The notes under the pieces: generated by a model
What the model was told of the DNA's origin: nothing
Seen by the model: only the letters and a program-made list of their open reading frames with translations
Database searches by the model: none
Made by a program: the position numbers and the translations under genes
Assembly: GCA_035771165.1 (NCBI GenBank)
Contig: JAWNZC010000351.1
Span: forward strand, 7,447,501 to 7,511,500
DNA from: Paragorgia papillata
Taxonomy: Eukaryota; Cnidaria; Anthozoa; Scleralcyonacea; Coralliidae
Length of the DNA stretch: 64,000 nt
Reading direction: 5' to 3'
Shown: positions 13,501-22,131 of the stretch, one piece after another
How positions within the stretch are numbered: the stretch's first letter is position 1
Layout: each line of letters starts with the position of its first letter

Positions 13501-16500
13501 GTGTTAGGCACATGATGAGTTCGACGTTTGAATCAATTAAGTTCGACGCCCACATTAAGTTCGACCGAGGTGGTCGCGCTTAGGTCGAACTTAATGTATT
13601 AAGTTCGACTTGGCGCGACGTCGATTCAAACGTCGAACTTATCATGTGCCGAACCTAATGCAATTCACGAAAAAACGTGTTTGTCTAGTTTATCTCGCTG
13701 TAATGCGAGGTGAAAACATGAAACTTAATACGCACGGCGATCTTTTCGAGTAAATATGGACGCGAGAAGAGATCATTACTGTTTGTATCGTAAGTGCATA
13801 ACTTGTAGTAGTTATAAGCGCGCCGGCATGTAATCGATGCGCTGAGTTGTTTGAAGAAGTACGTTCCGCATTCACCTGACAACAGGCACTAGCCTGTAAG
13901 GCAGATTCAAGTCAATTATCTACTCACAATTACAGTAAAAACCCGCTAACAAGAACCTACATTTCACCAAATCAGCCTGGGATAGGTTCTTATATTCTTA
14001 TATAAATAAATTCTCAATTTCAGCCTGAGGTTCTTAATAGGAGTAGGTTCTTGTTGGCGGGTTTTTACTGTATTCTGTTTTCTTTTCTCGCTCTCTTTGG
14101 ATTTACCGTCACCATTTTTCGACAAGAAAATAATGAGAAATAGACAAGAAAAACGAAAACCGTGCGATTCATGGCACATTATTCATGTTAAGCGGTACAT
14201 CCGCGTAGGTGACCACTGACCAAATTCAATGAATGCTCGCCGCTAGCAATTAAGTTCGACATGTTAGGCTCGACGTTTGAAACCACGTCGAACTTTGTCG
14301 AACTTAATATGTATTAAGTTCGGCACATGATAAGCGCGACGTTTGAACCGAGCCTAAGTCATTGCACATAGACGTAAGAGGCGAGGGAGAAGGGTCGGGG
14401 GAGGGGGGTTCACAAAATAACTGAAAAAAGAAATTTGGGCACTTTCTGTTGGGAATTTCGGGCACTTTCTGCTAGGAATTTCGGTCAATTTTGATATGTA
14501 TCGCTGTAAAATGGTCAAGCAAAATTCATACCTTATAGACTATGACTGAGAAATACGGCTTGAAAAATTAATATTTGGTTCTTAATATTTCGCTCAAGAA
14601 TCCCCGCCCCCTATAAACAGAACCATGCATCTGTAAATGCGATTACTGTCTTGTTAATTATACTTATTATATTATATTACTATGGTTTTTATCTTTTACC
14701 GCCTAACCACAATGTTATTAAATTGTTTTCAGACCCAGAATCCTGAAAGAAATTCTTATAATGTTCTTTTTCCTCATGACTTGGGTTTCGGGTGTCAGGG
14801 TAATACTTGATGACAGTTTCAAGAACCAGTACTTTTTCTGTTTCTTTCTTATCCTTCAGGTAAACCAATGAAATTAATTATTGTTGTTATTTTATCAGCG
14901 GTCTAAACTCTAAAGTGCATGTCTATGACGTGAAAGACTCGTAGTGTGTGAGTCAGAGGGTTTGTTGGTACCACTCTAGGGGACAAAGGGTGACATACAT
15001 CTTGGAAAAGGTGTTTATGCGTGGTAAATGTGTGATAGCATTTGCCAAAGTGTCATCTATCATTTTTCAAATAAGTCTGTTTAGCACATTATTTTGCATT
15101 ATGCCGCCATGTTAGATAGACCTAAACTTCTATTTTGCGATCTATTTAGGGTCTAGAAAATATTTTGCAAAATATCGACAAAAATGGCTCCTTTTTTGTG
15201 GCGCCGTGGGTATGATGCCGTTTTTTAGACCCTAAAAATCTTTAATATATTATAGCATTATAAAAGTTTATTAGAATAAAACAAATTAAATAGCGATATA
15301 ATGGCATTTCTAGCTCTCATGCTGGGAAACTGCCTGTTGGGGTTAGGGCCAAACACTATATAGCCATCTTCCCCTGAAAATGACACATCTGGAAATGCTA
15401 TCATCCAAAAATATAAACTAGGGACGTTGACCTTTATCACCATGAACATTATTAGCCTTTGTCTCCCCAAGTGTTACCAATGCATCAATTTTGCGATGCT
15501 GGCTCATGCGGTATTGGCTCTCTCCTCCACAGAGGTTAAATTTCGGAGATTGGAGGTTTCGGGGGTCGTCGGAGATGCTCGGAGGCATCAGCTGAACATA
15601 AGTAGTGCGGGCGAAACTGGTCCAACGGGAACTATCCGCCCGCACTCCTTATGTCCAGCTGACGATTTCGACGCATCTCCGACGATCCCCGACATAGCCG
15701 ATCTCCGAAAGAACCTTTGCGCAGGAGAGAGCGCTATTGGTACATTTTTATTTTACTGAACAGAAGAGCATGGCAGGAGCATTGACTGAAAATTTCAAGA
15801 AAATATGGCGTATAGTTCTCGAGTTATGAACTCTTACACGTAAAGTTTGCCATGGCTATAGATCGTTTTCACCAACGTGATCCGTGGCCCCATTGGGGTG
15901 GTGAAAAAATACGAAATATTTGAATAAGAATAGAGCTAATTCCCATATGGTACACCAATATGGCCGCCATTTCATTGTTTTGGTACACCAATATGGCCGC
16001 CGTGACGTCAGATGAAAACGATCTATAGTTTGTTTTTGGAGAAATTTAGGTTTTTTGGTAACTAATGCCTCATGACGTACGCAGATAGATTATTGATGCA
16101 ATCCATTGTTCTTACGCATAGTTGTCTATTTGCTTACGTCATATAAGGCATTGCTAGCCAGAACCAAATTTCTCCAGAAATGAAATAGCCATGACAAAAT
16201 TTGAATATTAATAACTTGAAGACTACACGCAAATTTTTCGTGAATGCTCCCGCCATGCTCTTCTGTTCACTGAAACAAAAATAATGCCAAAAAATGTTTT
16301 TCCAACTTCAGACCCAGTTCACACGAGTCCGTCTGCTTCTGCTTACACTTCTATTATTCTACTTCCAATTTTTATTCCTACCGCCATTCCCCGCGTCCTG
16401 CTCCAACTTTCCTTCCACTTTACTACTCTCTCCTCTAAACCCAGTTCTGCTTCTTCTACCACTCCTTCTTCTAATTCCACTCTTAGGCCATGCCCACACT

Positions 16501-19500
16501 GATCCGTTTTCAAACGGAAACGGAGACCTTGTAGCGAAAACGTATGAAAGGTTTTCCGTCCACACTATCGTTTTCGAATCGTTTTTGCTATCCACATTAA
16601 AACGCCGAAACGACCCGGCCATGGGTGAACCCAGATCACATGATCGGCGTGACGTCAGCGTTTTCGAAAAGCTTCGTTTTTGCCGTCCACACAGTGCAGA
16701 AAAACGACGTCTTCGAATGTCTCTACTCTGGAGAGTGTTTTCGAAAACCTCCTTTTTTGGTCACCTAAGGGCGCTTTCCAATTGACATGGTTAGACCGGT
16801 CAGTCCGGCCAGAATGGACTTGCTTTTGATTAGGACCAAATTTTCCAGTCTGACCGTCCTAAGCCTCAAACGAATCGTGTTCCATTTAACCGGTCTGACC
16901 GGTGTAAATGGAAAGCCCCTTAAGACGCCGGATTAGTGTGGACGAAAGGCCTAACCGTATCAAAAAGTCTCCGTTTTCGTTTGGATTGGTGAAAATGGAT
17001 TGGTGTTGACATGACCTTACTTCTCCTAACCACTGTACCACTCCCACTACTCCCCTTCTAATCCCATGTACTTCTACTTCACCATTTTACCAACTCTCTC
17101 TTCTCATCTCACTTTTTTTATACTTTTATTTTATTTTCCTCATACTTTTATTTCTTACATGCAAGGTTCGGATCTATATTTCTTTTATATGTTCTTTACG
17201 TTTTGTAGGCATCAACCTTTTTCTCTTGATTTTTGTAACAAATAATGCCTAAAATAAGATGGCTACTTTTTATATTTGCGTTATTTATTAAAACAATAAA
17301 ACGGTTAAGTGATCAAATTTATTTTTATTTATTTTCTTCCACTCTTAATCCCTATCTCTTGACTTTTTCTTTTCTCTTCCCTACTGCATCATTCACTTTA
17401 TTTTGTTAACATGTAAATTTCATTCAATATTTTCTAGGGAGCAGTGAACTACAACTTTTGTATTGAGGTTAGTAGCTGTGTAATTTTAAAAACTGAAAAT
17501 AGCCAATTAGGTTTTACAGCGGATTTTGACGGATGATATTTTCCAATTTCGAACCCAGGCTCTTGCTGCACAAAATAAACAAAGATGGCGGCCAAAATTT
17601 GTAATAAAGAAGAATAATCCGTTCAGATTTGAAGCTAATTATTTCTTATTATTGTCAAGTAAAGTACCTGCAAGAAAACTAGAAGATCCTTAGTGCTTTT
17701 AGTAAACTTTTTCTAGTAGTGGTAGAAGAAGCAAAGCGCTTTTAAACAACCAAATATAAAAGGAGTGGACACTCCCAAGAGAACTGTATAAATATAATTA
17801 GTATCAACCAACTAGTAGTCAATTACAAATTCGGCATTCTGATTGGCTGAACTTTAGTGGTGTATTACAAATTCGGTATTCTGATTGGCTGAGCTACTAT
17901 TGGTGATGTATACAAAAACGCTCTTTAAAAACTCGTTATTGTCCTTGCTAAGTAGTTACAACACTGAATGGAAAAGTCACACAATCCCTCACTTTTACTC
18001 ATTTATGAATTTTTCAAATAGGATTGTATTGTGATTTAATATTGATACAATATTGTGAATATCGATACAATATTGTGAATATCGGATACAGGTCACAAAA
18101 TAGGGCCGTTATTTTATTGCTTTGGTACACTAAAGTAAAGACAAATGAAGTATATACAGTGTCCATGAAAACCGACTTGACCGTGCACATTTCGGTGCGG
18201 TTCCAAGTTTGTCCAGTACTATGCAAACATGGAATCATGTAAATATTATTATGCATTAATTGCACATTTATTTCAGTAATTGTTTTGACACAACATCAAT
18301 GCTTCTTTTTCTTCCCTTGGTATACAAATATGGCCCCTATTTTATTCCTTGGGTGTCGGCAATAGGGACTTTAAGATCTACGACGTCAACCTCGGCGACG
18401 ACGTCCTTTAGACAAAAGGATTATTTTTGAAAAACAAAGAGAATGAATAATTTTAGTCCCAAGAGTAATCTCAACACCGTCCTCGTTCTTTATACAACGC
18501 CACTTAGAGCATTTCCACGTCTTCAGGACGACGTCAACGGCCAAAAGATGAGAACTGTTTCTTGAGATTGGCTTCAATTACAGACACTACAATCATTTTA
18601 GCAATACTGGTGGCGTTTGGGAAGTCATTAAACTAGCTTCAAATATCAAATATAATTGTTACCGCGACTTCTTTAAATTGTAAAACTTATCTTGCATTTT
18701 AACCGCCGTCGTCGTCCTATAGCATCCTAAAATCTCTACTATGACCGCAAACACGTGACATAAAAACTTGAAGATATTCATTTCAATGTTTCGTCTCTAT
18801 ATCTAGACAACGGAACAGTTTTGGAAGGATGAAAATGCGAAGGCAGAAAAGGAACTTGAAAAAGACGAAAATAGTGAAACGTCACAGGACGTTGAATCAG
18901 AAGAAAAGCCTGAAGGAGAAGAAGAAGCCAATGTAATGGTATGTTAGTTTATTTACTTTCTGAACATGAAACAGATCAGTCTTATCAAGCTACAGTACAG
19001 CTGATACTAATAATAAACCTATTAAACGTATTAAAGTAGGATTGAAGCTCTAACACTTTGAAGCCTGACGACGAGTCTTTAATGTTTATTCTGGCTAACG
19101 CCAGACGATTTTATTCAGCACAGTGAAAGAAATGTTAAAACCTATATCTTTAACACTTTGAAGCCTGACGACGAGGCTTTAAGGTTTATTCTGGTTAACG
19201 CCAGACGATTTTATTCAGCACAGGGAGAAGTACGTATACATTCCTATTATCATATCAATTTAGACATCTCAAACACTAGGCAACTGCTGTCGAATTGCCA
19301 CCACGTAACAATTACATTTTGCCAGTTTATGAAGTAAAATTTTCTACTTTGAATTTGCGTTCATTTGATATGAAATTTTTAAATAAGTTTTATTATAGCA
19401 ATTAAAAACAAACATTGAACCCCGGACCTGGCTTTAAATCCTGGGTTTATAATCCGAAGGTATATACTTATTTCTGTTAACGAACAAATGGGCCTGTAGG

Positions 19501-19866
19501 CAGAGACGAAGGGCGTTTATGGAGCTTGTGCATGCAGATGACGTTATACTCGTCGTGTTTGACAATAAATTTACGATTACTTGAGCAAATATTAAGTAAA
19601 AATTATGTTGGTTTATAAACATTTTCTAACCATGCAGGTTGGAAACATGTAAAAACTAAGACCTCAATACTGTTTTTTTACGAGATAATTACACGAAAGA
19701 CTTAATACTGTTCATCTGATTAATATCATGTCACAACTCACAAACCAGTAGTCATAAAACTAATTCTTTTTTTAATATTTTTCAGCAACAACCACGGATG
19801 ACTGTGAAAACGTTGAAGAATTTGAATATTTACAAAGAAAACGGAGTGTTTGTCATTGAAGCCTAA
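508..19866 (+). CDS. Adhesion GPCR with TSP1 and CUB ectodomain (5' partial)
   Basis: Sixteen exons join in one frame to 642 residues plus stop: 508-675, 2518-2904, 4302-4428, 5080-5206, 6867-6934, 7053-7170, 7534-7634, 8928-9027, 10112-10265, 10791-10860, 11132-11201, 12547-12617, 14733-14859, 17438-17467, 18807-18938, 19786-19866. All junctions are AG/GT with matching phase. Domain order (residues counted from 510): TSP1 1-55, CUB 56-184, short GAIN-like region 185-291, GPS 292-328, seven helices about 335-572, Glu/Lys-rich cytoplasmic tail 573-642. Family B2 marks seen are FTWM in TM3, GWGVP in TM4, Cys401 (TM3) and Cys474-Trp (loop 2) for the conserved disulfide, and the paired GPS cysteines. 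It is inferred to be a cell-surface adhesion receptor; the ligand is unknown. The first two bases at 508 finish a codon begun in an exon left of the window, so signal peptide and start are missing. The GPS cleavage residue is Gly322 instead of Thr or Ser. No clear vertebrate orthologue is recognised. Confidence 0.9.
732..748. repeat. C-rich homopolymer tract
   Basis: Two C runs of 9 and 8 bases separated by TC just after the first receptor exon. Simple slippage-prone sequence. Confidence 0.8.
1078..1400. mobile_element. hAT-type MITE with 8-bp target duplication
   Basis: The element begins CAGTGCCGGATT and ends AATCCGCCACTG (imperfect inverted termini). It is flanked on both sides by the identical 8-mer CTGCTACT (1070-1077 and 1401-1408). 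An 8-bp duplication with CAGTG/CACTG ends is the hAT superfamily signature. It has no coding capacity (323 bp). Confidence 0.85.
1595..2250. mobile_element. Harbinger-like non-autonomous element, copy A
   Basis: A 656-bp element flanked by TTA on each side (1592-1594, 2251-2253). Its ends are imperfect inverted repeats (GACGCCGTTCACACGAG against CTCGTATGAATGCAGTC), with several internal GTTCACACG-type motifs. A TWA 3-bp duplication suggests PIF/Harbinger. A second copy lies inverted at 45193-46219. Confidence 0.8.
2518..2904 (+). CDS. Receptor exon: CUB domain
   Basis: One 387-base exon holds a whole CUB domain. It shows the four-cysteine pattern ([22 protein letters not shown]), the FDYVGFYDG stretch of the kind that binds calcium in CUB domains, and a final GFTAIWYK strand. 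Sequons such as NHT, NFS and NST suggest N-glycosylation. It joins the TSP1 exon in phase 1 and the next exon in phase 1. Confidence 0.92.
3215..3620. repeat. Diverged tandem duplication around a tRNA-like sequence
   Basis: A segment at about 3215-3320 (AATATTTGGCATTTCAGTCG and following) recurs, diverged, at about 3515-3615, a period near 298 bp. The tRNA-like sequence sits between the copies. It may be a dimeric SINE or a local duplication. Confidence 0.6.
3355..3435 (-). repeat. tRNA-derived SINE or tRNA pseudogene
   Basis: On the minus strand it reads TAGCTCAGTGGTCAGAGCA (A-box/D-arm), an anticodon-arm-like hairpin with one mismatch, and GGGTTCAATTCC (B-box/T-arm). The acceptor ends do not pair, so this is not a functional tRNA. 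It lies in a receptor intron, antisense to the gene. Confidence 0.7.
3649..4092. mobile_element. TTAA-flanked MITE, copy 1 (right end lost)
   Basis: The element starts TTAA|AGTGCCTATGAAAC. Its right half is a long inverted match to the left half (AGAACACTTAAAATGATAGA against TCATTTTAAGTGTTCT). The right terminus GTTTCATAGGCACT seen in other copies is missing. It belongs to the same family as 26053-26374, 42863-43334 and 43677-44155. Confidence 0.75.
4476..4703. mobile_element. Harbinger-like MITE, copy 1
   Basis: A 228-bp element flanked by TTA (4473-4475, 4704-4706). The termini are inverted: GGGGCTGATTATATGAGCC against GGCTCATATAATCAGCCTC. The same family recurs at 5330-5799, where it is interrupted. 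Confidence 0.82.
5330..5799. mobile_element. Harbinger-like MITE, copy 2, carrying a nested insertion
   Basis: Same termini as the 4476 element (GGGGCTGTTTACATGAGCC and GGCTCATGTAATCGGCCCC), flanked by TAA on both sides. The body is split by a second element at about 5358-5610; downstream of it the match to copy 1 resumes at GTTAAC. Confidence 0.82.
5358..5610. mobile_element. Nested hAT-like MITE
   Basis: Begins CAGTGAGTTCTATAGATAAC and ends with the inverted counterpart closing in GAGCTCACTG. The interior holds a further inverted pair around GTACGTATAGTTCCAGTC. The same termini bound the larger element at 46926-47882, which has an 8-bp target duplication. No clean duplication is seen here. 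Confidence 0.7.
6495..6592. repeat. Short foldback
   Basis: AACCTCGCACCCTGGG near 6508 pairs with CCTGGGTACGAGGTT near 6575, an inverted repeat of under 100 bp in a receptor intron. The local overlapping ORFs on both strands are products of this palindrome. Confidence 0.6.
6867..7170 (+). CDS. Receptor exons: end of GAIN domain and GPS motif
   Basis: Exons 6867-6934 and 7053-7170 (intron 118 bases) encode the C-terminal GAIN strands and the GPS. They show CVTWDH, then W299, GC304, C316-x-C318 and HTGVFAVL. This aligns residue for residue with the family pattern C-x-C-x-H-L-T-x-F. Position -2 is His320, -1 is Thr321 and +1 is Gly322. Family knowledge says the +1 residue must be a Thr, Ser or Cys nucleophile for autoproteolysis, so this receptor is predicted to remain uncleaved. 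An NLT sequon lies just before the cysteine pair. A longer unspliced frame through both exons also exists, but its stop and poor match argue against it. Confidence 0.87.
7534..17467 (+). CDS. Receptor exons: seven-helix domain
   Basis: Eight exons split the helical bundle: TM1 7534-7634; TM2 8928-9027; TM3 to start of TM4 10112-10265; TM4 end 10791-10860; loop 2 and TM5 start 11132-11201; TM5 end and loop 3 12547-12617; TM6 and TM7 start 14733-14859; TM7 end 17438-17467. The last is a 30-base microexon encoding ten residues ([10 protein letters not shown]). Donors after 10860 and 11201 are both GTTAGT. The introns carry microsatellites, MITEs and foldbacks described separately. Confidence 0.88.
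7779..7858. repeat. (TTG)n microsatellite
   Basis: About 20 uninterrupted TTG units followed by two imperfect ones. It lies in the intron between the TM1 and TM2 exons. Confidence 0.97.
8655..8812. repeat. (CAA)n microsatellite
   Basis: About 50 CAA units with interruptions (AATAAC, GACGACACC). It lies in the same intron as the TTG tract and is its complement, so a transcript could form a long imperfect CAA/UUG duplex. Confidence 0.97.
9074..9092. repeat. G homopolymer
   Basis: A run of about 18 G after GGGGC. Prone to slippage and a possible assembly weak spot. Confidence 0.9.
9403..9735. repeat. GGTAAC/GGTGAC hexanucleotide satellite
   Basis: About 330 bases of alternating GGTAAC, GGTGAC, GGTGAT and GGTAAT steps, open in several frames on both strands. 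The 3-base and 6-base periodicity creates long artefactual ORFs of Val-Thr or Pro-Ser repeats. It lies in the TM2-TM3 intron. Confidence 0.95.
9781..10012. mobile_element. Tc1/mariner-type MITE, complete copy
   Basis: A 232-bp element with near-perfect terminal repeats of about 45 bp, starting CAGTCGTTGGCACCTAAGCG, and flanked by TA on both sides. It has no ORF. A left-truncated copy lies at about 38479-38716 and a lone end at about 30970-31031. Confidence 0.88.
10318..10598. repeat. GACA/CAGG tetranucleotide satellite
   Basis: About 280 bases of GACA units with CAGG, GACG and GCAC variants and scattered ACCCGC interruptions. It lies 52 bases downstream of the TM3 exon donor. Confidence 0.96.
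11425..11520. repeat. Dispersed repeat, copy 1
   Basis: Contains TAGTATCAACCAACTAGTGG, CAAATTCGGCATTCTGATTG and the self-complementary pair GGTCTATTGG/TGATAGACC. A related copy lies at 17799-17905. Confidence 0.65.
12082..12237. mobile_element. Possible hAT-like MITE remnant
   Basis: Left end CAGTGGCGGCGGAAG and inverted GTTCCGCCGCTTCC near 12223. No duplication was recognised. Confidence 0.4.
13229..13250. repeat. (TA)n microsatellite
   Basis: About 10 TA units in the TM5-TM6 intron. Confidence 0.9.
13454..14354. mobile_element. Harbinger-like non-autonomous element with nested MITE
   Basis: A 901-bp element flanked by TAA on both sides. Its inverted ends start GGCCCGGTTCAAACGTCGCG, matched by the right end with one difference in the first 20 bases. 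Subterminal TTAAGTTCGAC motifs recur in both orientations. An independent MITE sits inside at 13933-14070. No transposase frame was seen. Confidence 0.83.
13933..14070. mobile_element. Nested Tc1/mariner-type MITE
   Basis: A 138-bp element flanked by TA, with termini CAGTAAAAACCCGCTAACAA and its near-exact inverse. It is inserted inside the 13454-14354 element and so is younger. Confidence 0.83.
15514..15738. repeat. Foldback element
   Basis: ATTGGCTCTCTCCTCC and TTTCGGAGAT on the left pair with ATCTCCGAAAGAAC and GGAGAGAGCGC on the right; GCTGAACATAAG pairs with CTTATGTCCAGC inside. The ORF spanning it is a by-product. Confidence 0.65.
15744..16280. mobile_element. Inverted-repeat element with nested MITE
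   Basis: Left arm CTGAACAGAAGAGCATGGC and right arm GCCATGCTCTTCTGTTCA are inverted copies, with further matched arms inward. A younger TA-flanked MITE sits at 15859-16025. Target duplications for the outer element are unclear. Confidence 0.7.
15859..16025. mobile_element. TA-flanked MITE, copy 1
   Basis: A 167-bp element starting TAGATCGTTTTCA and ending TGAAAACGATCTA, with TA on both sides. It contains two copies of GGTACACCAATATGGCCGCC. A near-identical copy lies at 50632-50797. Confidence 0.85.
16486..17016. mobile_element. Harbinger-like MITE with nested element
   Basis: Flanked by TTA; ends GGCCATGCCCACACTGATCC and the inverse of GGTCATGTCAACACCAATCC. Inverted subterminal segments around CCGTTTTCAAACGG are typical of this class. 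A second element occupies about 16769-16920. An alternative right end exists near 16949. Confidence 0.7.
16769..16920. mobile_element. Nested palindromic MITE
   Basis: Starts GGGCGCTTTCCAATTGACAT and ends with an imperfect inverse (ATGGAAAGCCCCT). Internal ACCGGTCAG and CTGACCGG arms pair. TAA flanks are present, but the exact border is uncertain by one or two bases. Confidence 0.65.
17799..17910. repeat. Dispersed repeat, copy 2
   Basis: Shares TAGTATCAACCAACTAGT and CAAATTCGGCATTCTGATTG with 11425-11520. The 35-bp ATTACAAATTCGG segment is itself duplicated here. Confidence 0.65.
18807..19866 (+). CDS. Receptor exons: acidic cytoplasmic tail and stop
   Basis: Exons 18807-18938 and 19786-19866 encode a 70-residue tail. 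The first 44 residues are dominated by Glu and Lys with interspersed Ser/Thr, predicted disordered. The last exon reads [13 protein letters not shown] and ends GVFVIEA then TAA at 19864-19866. The final residues do not fit a common PDZ-binding motif. Confidence 0.85.
19030..19211. repeat. Tandem duplication, two units of about 102 bp
   Basis: CACTTTGAAGCCTGACGACG through CCAGACGATTTTATTCAGCA occurs twice with few differences, in the last receptor intron. The CTGG-AACGCCAGAC core also appears in the right-edge repeat (near 60811 and 63157). Confidence 0.8.
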
Positions 19867-20306
19867 ATTTACGTCTCTAAATAGCATTTAGCTTGACGAA
19901 ACATAGAGCTCTAGTACCTATACGAAACGCAGAAAAAAAAACACTTTTATATCCGGAATGATAGCGTCTTAATTGCGATGACGCTGTTAAATATGTTTTC
20001 CTGGAAGTTTAACTAGTTCTCTTCAACGCTACATCTCAGTACCGTGTCGGTGGTTTGAATATCGGAGGAAGAAATTACATAAATTGAACGAAGTTTCATC
20101 TCGAGTTTCTCTTAAAGTACGGATTTGTTTGAGATGCTATATCGAACACTCGGAAGAGTATTTCATCAGGATATCCATAGAAATCGACTCAATGTTTGGA
20201 TATCCTGATAAAACACTCCTCCTCGTGTGATATATTACGCGTGAAAATTGCCTTTTCGCACACGTTGGACTAAAGATTTTATTCAATCTTGTATTAAGTA
20301 GCATAA

Positions 20307-20312
20307 AATAAA
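20307..20312 (+). terminator. Candidate poly(A) signal of the receptor gene
   Basis: AATAAA, about 440 bases after the receptor stop codon. Chance occurrence is quite possible in AT-rich DNA. Confidence 0.4.
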
Positions 20313-22032
20313 CAATGTAAACAGCGTGAAAATATGTAATTTTTCACAAGCCGGTAGCCAGAATCTCCAGAATTCATTCAAACCTCTCATTTTGCAAAGT
20401 TACTTTGTAAAAAACCAACAATTTCCCATATCGCTGCTTCTATAAGTTTCAGAACAGATCCAATGAGGAATCAGTGATTAATCTTAAAGGGGCTGTGTAC
20501 GCTATTGTTAGGAATACTGCATGGTACAAACAGAATTGTCTTAAAATCACACAAAACCTCACAATAACGATCTTAAGAGATAAAAAACACGAAAGAAATA
20601 GTAGAAACCTGCACAGAAGTAGGGATTGTCAAAATTGAGTGAGATTGAAGATTGCAAATCGACATCTTGATTTCGGTTTCGCAAAACAGAAATTAATTAA
20701 AGGTGAAGTAATACGAGCAATTTGTTGCTGCAACATTGTGGCGTTGCACGTTGAATAGGTTGTTGCACGTATTACCACCCACCTTAATATAAATCTTTTT
20801 GCACTATCACTGTCACACCTGGACAAAAGCATATATTCGTAAGTATAGGATAAATACCGAGAACGGAGGCTTAAAGCCGACGTTCGAGGTACTTATCCGA
20901 CTTAAAACACGATTGAAGAAGGTTTTCTAAAAAATGGCCTTTACCGAGTGTCGAAGGACATTGTTATGTCGAATGTTAACGGGATTTTATGAAATAATAG
21001 ACTCCAAAGCAGTTTATTAAACAAACTTGAGAAGTACGTAAAGGTTCATTGAACACATACACAGACTTCTACAAGCTTGTTTGAATAATTAGTCAGATGA
21101 ATAATTAGTACCAGATATCATTACAGCATTGGGCATGCGTATTGATTGATGCAGTATCAATCCCACAATTTATGCTCAACGTTCAGTGTAATAAGTGCTG
21201 ACTCAAACAACAGATTTTGATGATTTTCATTTGTTTGTCTTCCTCTCGTAAACTACGTGGAGCGAAAAGCAAATCCTTGCTCTCCTTCTCGTTGTGGGCG
21301 CTACCGGCGTTACGATACGAGATAGTGGTAGCAGGCACCCTATGAGAATTGTGGGATATAAATCCCTCAAAAAAACAAAGATAACCGACTTGATCGTGTT
21401 TTAAGATAGTAAAAATCCGGAGTTGTTTAATGTGTATCCTAGCTGTTATACGACATAAAAACAAACACTCGCGCGATGCTTGGAATGGTTTTAAAACCCG
21501 AAGGCAAGCTGCGATATAATTAGTATTGAACATTGTACAAGCACTAGTCAATAATTTATATTCACTTTAATAATATTTACTTATGAATGAATCTCAACTC
21601 GTCCCAGTTGTTCAAAAGACGATTTGCATTAATTCTGATCGCCGATCCAATCTCAGTGCCGGCATTCTATTTTAATATACCTGCCAGCTTGACTATAACA
21701 GACAAAACCTTTTGAACTTTGTGAAAGAAATATAAATCTAACAAAAAGTAGTTCTTCGTCTTTTGAACAACCGGATCTGACGCTTTTTGCACATTCTAAT
21801 TGGTTTAAATTAAACCACGTTGAAACTATCTGTGTGATTCGTTTTAAAATAATTTAATGCATAAAACTAGCCTGCATGAGGGAAGCTTTTTAAAAACTAC
21901 TGTTATGTTGTCATTGGGCGGATTCAAAAAGATGGAAAAGCAGATTCAAAAATGTATAGATTGTGTGATTTGGAGCAACCACTAGCTGCAGGATTTTTTT
22001 TCTCTTGTTTTCTTGTTGTTGTTTTTTTGCTT
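20313..22032. other. Intergenic, no supported gene
   Basis: AT-rich DNA between the receptor 3' end and the nested transposon block. The longest frame, minus strand 21183-21551, matches no family I recognise and has no splice-supported extension. Nothing else is readable. Confidence 0.6.
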
Positions 22033-22131
22033 TTAAAGTGGCTATGAAAATTATGTATCTTATTTGAAAGAACAGCTTAAAGTGACAAAGTAAAGTATTT
22101 TGTATTTTCTTCTCCTTAAAATCTAAATCTA

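Noticed and set aside
21183..21551. 122-residue minus-strand ORF
   Set aside because: No recognisable domain, no splice signals tying it to a gene, and no codon-position pattern I could judge.
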